In this document: positions 5,791 to 6,825 of the stretch, piece by piece | Layout of the letters: each line of letters begins with the position of its first letter | Numbering within the stretch: position 1 is the first letter of the stretch | NCBI GenBank assembly: GCA_029856635.1 | Contig: JAHKLH010000089.1 | Coordinates: 1-6,825, forward strand | DNA from: Candidatus Njordarchaeota archaeon | Lineage (GTDB): Archaea > Asgardarchaeota > Njordarchaeia > Njordarchaeales > JAHKLH01 | DNA length: 6,825 nucleotides | Direction: 5' to 3' | Position numbers and translations under genes: made by a program | The notes under the pieces: generated by a model | What the model was told of the DNA's origin: nothing | The model's database searches: none | Seen by the model: only the letters and a program-made list of their open reading frames with translations

Positions 5791-5798
5791 TTTTAAAT
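5791..5798 (+). promoter_or_regulatory. TATA-like box for the eS31 gene
   Basis: TTTTAAAT would start transcription near 5820, giving a leader of about 40 nt that includes the GTGAT ribosome binding site. Confidence 0.4.
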
Positions 5799-5850
5799 CT
5801 TTAATTACTTTAGTGCCTCTATGTTTCATAGCAAGAGATAATTCAGCAGA

Positions 5851-5855
5851 GTGAT
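5851..5855 (+). promoter_or_regulatory. ribosome binding site GTGAT for the eS31 gene
   Basis: GTGAT lies 5 nt before ATG 5861, matching the spacing used by other genes here. It confirms the long N-terminus of eS31. Confidence 0.55.
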
Positions 5856-5860
5856 GAGGA

Positions 5861-6106
5861 ATGGGAAAGCGAGTTAAAAAGAAACAACGTATTAGGAAAC
5901 GTCAGAGAAAAGCACCACCCAAGAAAAAGCTAAAATTTGCACATGCAATTTGGAAACTATACAAAGTTGAAAATGGCAAAATTGTACGACTTCGTCCTAC
6001 GTGTCCCAAATGCGGACCCGGCGTATTTTTAGCTGATCATGGAGATCGTTTCGCCTGCGGAAGATGCGGATACACTGTATTTAAGGCGGCTGCTGCATCG
6101 AAATAG
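5861..6106 (+). CDS. rps27ae: 30S ribosomal protein eS31 (S27ae) with long basic N-terminus
   Basis: This small-subunit zinc-ribbon protein has no bacterial counterpart. In eukaryotes it is made as the tail of a ubiquitin fusion. The 81-residue product has the signature LYKVENGKIVRLRPTCPKCG near 33-52, then GVFLADHGDRFACGRCGYT near 54-72. Cys48, Cys51, Cys66 and Cys69 form the complete zinc site. Residues 2-25 are almost entirely Lys/Arg-rich, followed by LKFAHAIWKLYKV. Many archaeal versions are only about 50-65 residues and begin close to the YKV segment. The extension here gives about the length of the human ribosomal half (80 residues), and KLKFAHAIWKLYKV resembles the human KVKLAVLKYYKV region. 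The start is supported by GTGAT upstream. It converges on the eS24 gene with 14 bp between stops; in many archaea the two genes are tandem. No ubiquitin-like domain is fused. Confidence 0.95.
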   Translation: MGKRVKKKQRIRKRQRKAPPKKKLKFAHAIWKLYKVENGKIVRLRPTCPKCGPGVFLADHGDRFACGRCGYTVFKAAAASK

Positions 6107-6120
6107 TGATTATTCACCGA

Positions 6121-6429
6121 TTATTTCTCTTCTTTTGGTTGTATAATTTTATTTCGAATTAGAATATGCTCAGGTTCTATCTTTAACATCTTTTCCTTAT
6201 CCGTGTAAACAAAAACTTCAACTAGACTTACATTCACGCCATATTCAGTTCTAATTTTTCTAACCACAATCAAATCAATTGGAACGCCAAGCCTCTCACT
6301 TACTGTTTTTCTCACTTCCTCTCGAGAGGGGGTCGAGTGACCTTCATGATCTATACGGAAGACATACTCCGTTCGATACAGTAATGGATTTTCGAATTTA
6401 GAAACAAGTTCTATCTTCTTAATTGGCAT
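6121..6429 (-). CDS. rps24e: 30S ribosomal protein eS24 (S24e)
   Basis: This 102-residue small-subunit protein is shared by archaea and eukaryotes. It opens with MPIKKIELVSKFENPLLYRT and continues with the family's STPSREEVRKTVSERLGV (about 32-49) and VVRKIRTEYGVNVSLVEVFVY (about 55-75). Length and order are normal for archaea, and there is no insertion. ATG 6429 is supported by GGTG 8 nt upstream and a TATA box at 6466-6476. It is tail-to-tail with eS31, so the two ribosomal genes come from separate promoters here. The T-rich start of this gene's 3' end (plus strand 6124-6155) may serve as terminator for eS31 transcripts. Confidence 0.95.
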   Translation of the reverse strand: MPIKKIELVSKFENPLLYRTEYVFRIDHEGHSTPSREEVRKTVSERLGVPIDLIVVRKIRTEYGVNVSLVEVFVYTDKEKMLKIEPEHILIRNKIIQPKEEK

Positions 6430-6437
6430 ATCACATA

Positions 6438-6441
6438 CACC
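6438..6441 (-). promoter_or_regulatory. ribosome binding site GGTG for the eS24 gene
   Basis: GGTG lies 8 nt before ATG 6429 on the minus strand. A second anti-SD match, GTGAT, directly abuts the ATG at 6430-6434 and is probably too close to act. Confidence 0.5.
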
Positions 6442-6465
6442 TTATTACCCATTCTCTTACGGAAA

Positions 6466-6476
6466 CAAAATATAGA
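6466..6476 (-). promoter_or_regulatory. TATA-box promoter for the eS24 gene
   Basis: On the minus strand CTCTATATTTTG, with the A-rich AAAGAA upstream, is a good archaeal core promoter. Initiation near 6445 gives a leader of about 16 nt that just includes the GGTG site. Confidence 0.55.
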
Positions 6477-6501
6477 GTTCTTTATTTTTTAAAACATAGA
6501 C

Positions 6502-6550
6502 ATGATGAGATGGGCTTCGTCAGAAAGATGAAGAAAAGAGGGTCAGCTGA
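6502..6550 (+). ncRNA. candidate C/D-box guide sRNA (weak)
   Basis: A perfect C box ATGATGA (6502-6508) is followed by a D box CTGA (6547-6550). Between them, AAGATGA (6525-6531) differs from a C' box at one position, and CAGA (6521-6524) from a D' box at one position. Overall length of about 50-58 nt suits archaeal C/D sRNAs. Against it: no closing stem is evident outside the boxes, D' directly abuts C', and I know no rRNA target for the spacers. Confidence 0.22.
6521..6540 (-). terminator. pyrimidine-rich tract after thiC
   Basis: On the minus strand a CTCTTTTCTTCATCTTTCTG tract begins about 25 nt past the thiC stop. It could end thiC transcripts before the eS24 promoter. The T-runs are short (at most four), so support is weak. 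Confidence 0.25.
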
Positions 6551-6564
6551 TTTTTAATTCTAGT

Positions 6565-6825
6565 CTACGATTCTAAGTATTTCCTTAAGAGAATGTACAC
6601 GCAGAGTTCTCCGCACATTGAGCACCCAATGCTTGGTGCTGGTCCAAATTGATTTCTTACTTTTTCAGCCTCTTCTGGTGAGATTGCTAAAGAGATTGCT
6701 TTTTTCCAATATTGTTTGGCTCGAGCTAAAGTGATTTCATCATCCAATTTCCTAGCTTTTCTTCCTAATTTTATAATGTCACCAGCGTGCGCTGCAATCC
6801 TTGCACCAATTACACCAAGTTTTAC
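6565..6825 (-). CDS. thiC: phosphomethylpyrimidine synthase ThiC, C-terminal part (runs off the window)
   Basis: ThiC is an unusual radical-SAM enzyme that rearranges aminoimidazole ribotide to hydroxymethylpyrimidine phosphate, the pyrimidine half of thiamine. Only the last 86 residues are present, and the frame is open to the right edge. Visible family marks are GVIGARIAAHAGDIIKLG near 4-21 of the fragment, where the AAHAGD segment is strongly conserved, then a helical ARAKQYWKKAISLAISPEEA stretch. Last comes the C-terminal cluster motif CSMCGELC (Cys68, Cys71, Cys75), which binds the [4Fe-4S] cluster used to cleave SAM. The spacing is CxxCxxxC rather than the CxxCxxxxC of plant and E. coli-type ThiC; I believe short anaerobe/archaeal forms share the shorter spacing. 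About four fifths of the protein lies beyond the window. Any thiamine riboswitch would also be outside it. Confidence 0.9.
   Translation of the reverse strand, partial: VKLGVIGARIAAHAGDIIKLGRKARKLDDEITLARAKQYWKKAISLAISPEEAEKVRNQFGPAPSIGCSMCGELCVYILLRKYLES

Larger units (their letters stand above)
5559..5860. other. 302-bp stretch without a convincing gene
   Basis: I see no tRNA, no rRNA and no long frame. It contains an 18-codon micro-ORF starting directly after the rpoL stop (5559-5615), an imperfect tandem repeat at 5758-5779, the eS31 promoter TATA box, a small hairpin CTATG-TTT-CATAG (5819-5831) near the predicted eS31 transcript start, and the eS31 ribosome binding site. The first 200 bp hold nothing I can assign. 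Confidence 0.5.

Noticed and set aside
5851..5857. GTGATGA as the C box of a second C/D sRNA
   Set aside because: It is better explained as the eS31 ribosome binding site, and no D box follows at a suitable distance outside coding sequence.
5559..5860. tRNA or other structural RNA in the 302-bp gap
   Set aside because: No T-loop GTTCRANNC with matching acceptor arms was found on either strand.
6565..6747. A separate 60-codon gene starting at TTG 6747
   Set aside because: The same frame continues without a stop to the window edge, and the upstream residues (GVIGARIAAHAGD) are ThiC sequence, so this is the tail of thiC.
1..6825. CRISPR array, insertion sequence or transposase
   Set aside because: No regularly spaced repeats, no transposase-like protein and no terminal inverted repeats bounding a gene were seen.

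Overview
The window is archaeal. It carries the archaeal/eukaryotic RNA polymerase subunit Rpo11 (RpoL), ribosomal proteins eS31 (S27ae) and eS24, an archaeal-type P-loop ATPase with a DUF234-like tail, and TATA-box promoters. Several genes have Shine-Dalgarno sites drawn from GGTGAT. The DNA is AT-rich. One gene looks like a full-length relative of Vps22/EAP30, a subunit of the eukaryotic ESCRT-II complex. In archaea, ESCRT-II-type proteins are known mainly from the Asgard group (Promethearchaeota), so an Asgard or closely related lineage is my best inference. No rRNA is present to settle this.

Layout from left to right. Positions 1-1594: an ATPase of unknown function on the plus strand, with an uncertain start and an AT-rich palindromic leader. 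Positions 1595-1801: a gene-free stretch with nested inverted repeats, a TATA-like box and a probable iorA terminator. Positions 1802-5105: three co-oriented minus-strand genes, read right to left. They are the Vps22/EAP30-like gene, a 166-residue Cys/His protein I cannot name (with its own clear promoter and ribosome binding site), and iorA. Positions 5154-5558: rpoL, divergent from the EAP30-like gene across only 48 bp. Positions 5559-5860: 302 bp with no convincing gene, ending in the eS31 promoter. Positions 5861-6429: eS31 and eS24, tail to tail with 14 bp between stop codons. Positions 6430-6564: the eS24 promoter and a weak C/D-box sRNA candidate. Positions 6565-6825: the 3' end of thiC, which runs off the right edge.

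How the genes fit together. Most are housekeeping genes: transcription (RpoL), translation (eS31, eS24), thiamine synthesis (ThiC) and a thiamine-diphosphate-dependent 2-oxoacid oxidoreductase (IorA). IorA's usual partner IorB is not in the window; the 166-residue protein stands next to it instead. The point of greatest interest is the EAP30-like gene embedded among information-processing genes, with no other ESCRT gene nearby. A second eukaryote-like trait is a long basic N-terminal extension on eS31. It brings the protein to about the length of the ribosomal half of the eukaryotic ubiquitin-eS31 fusion.
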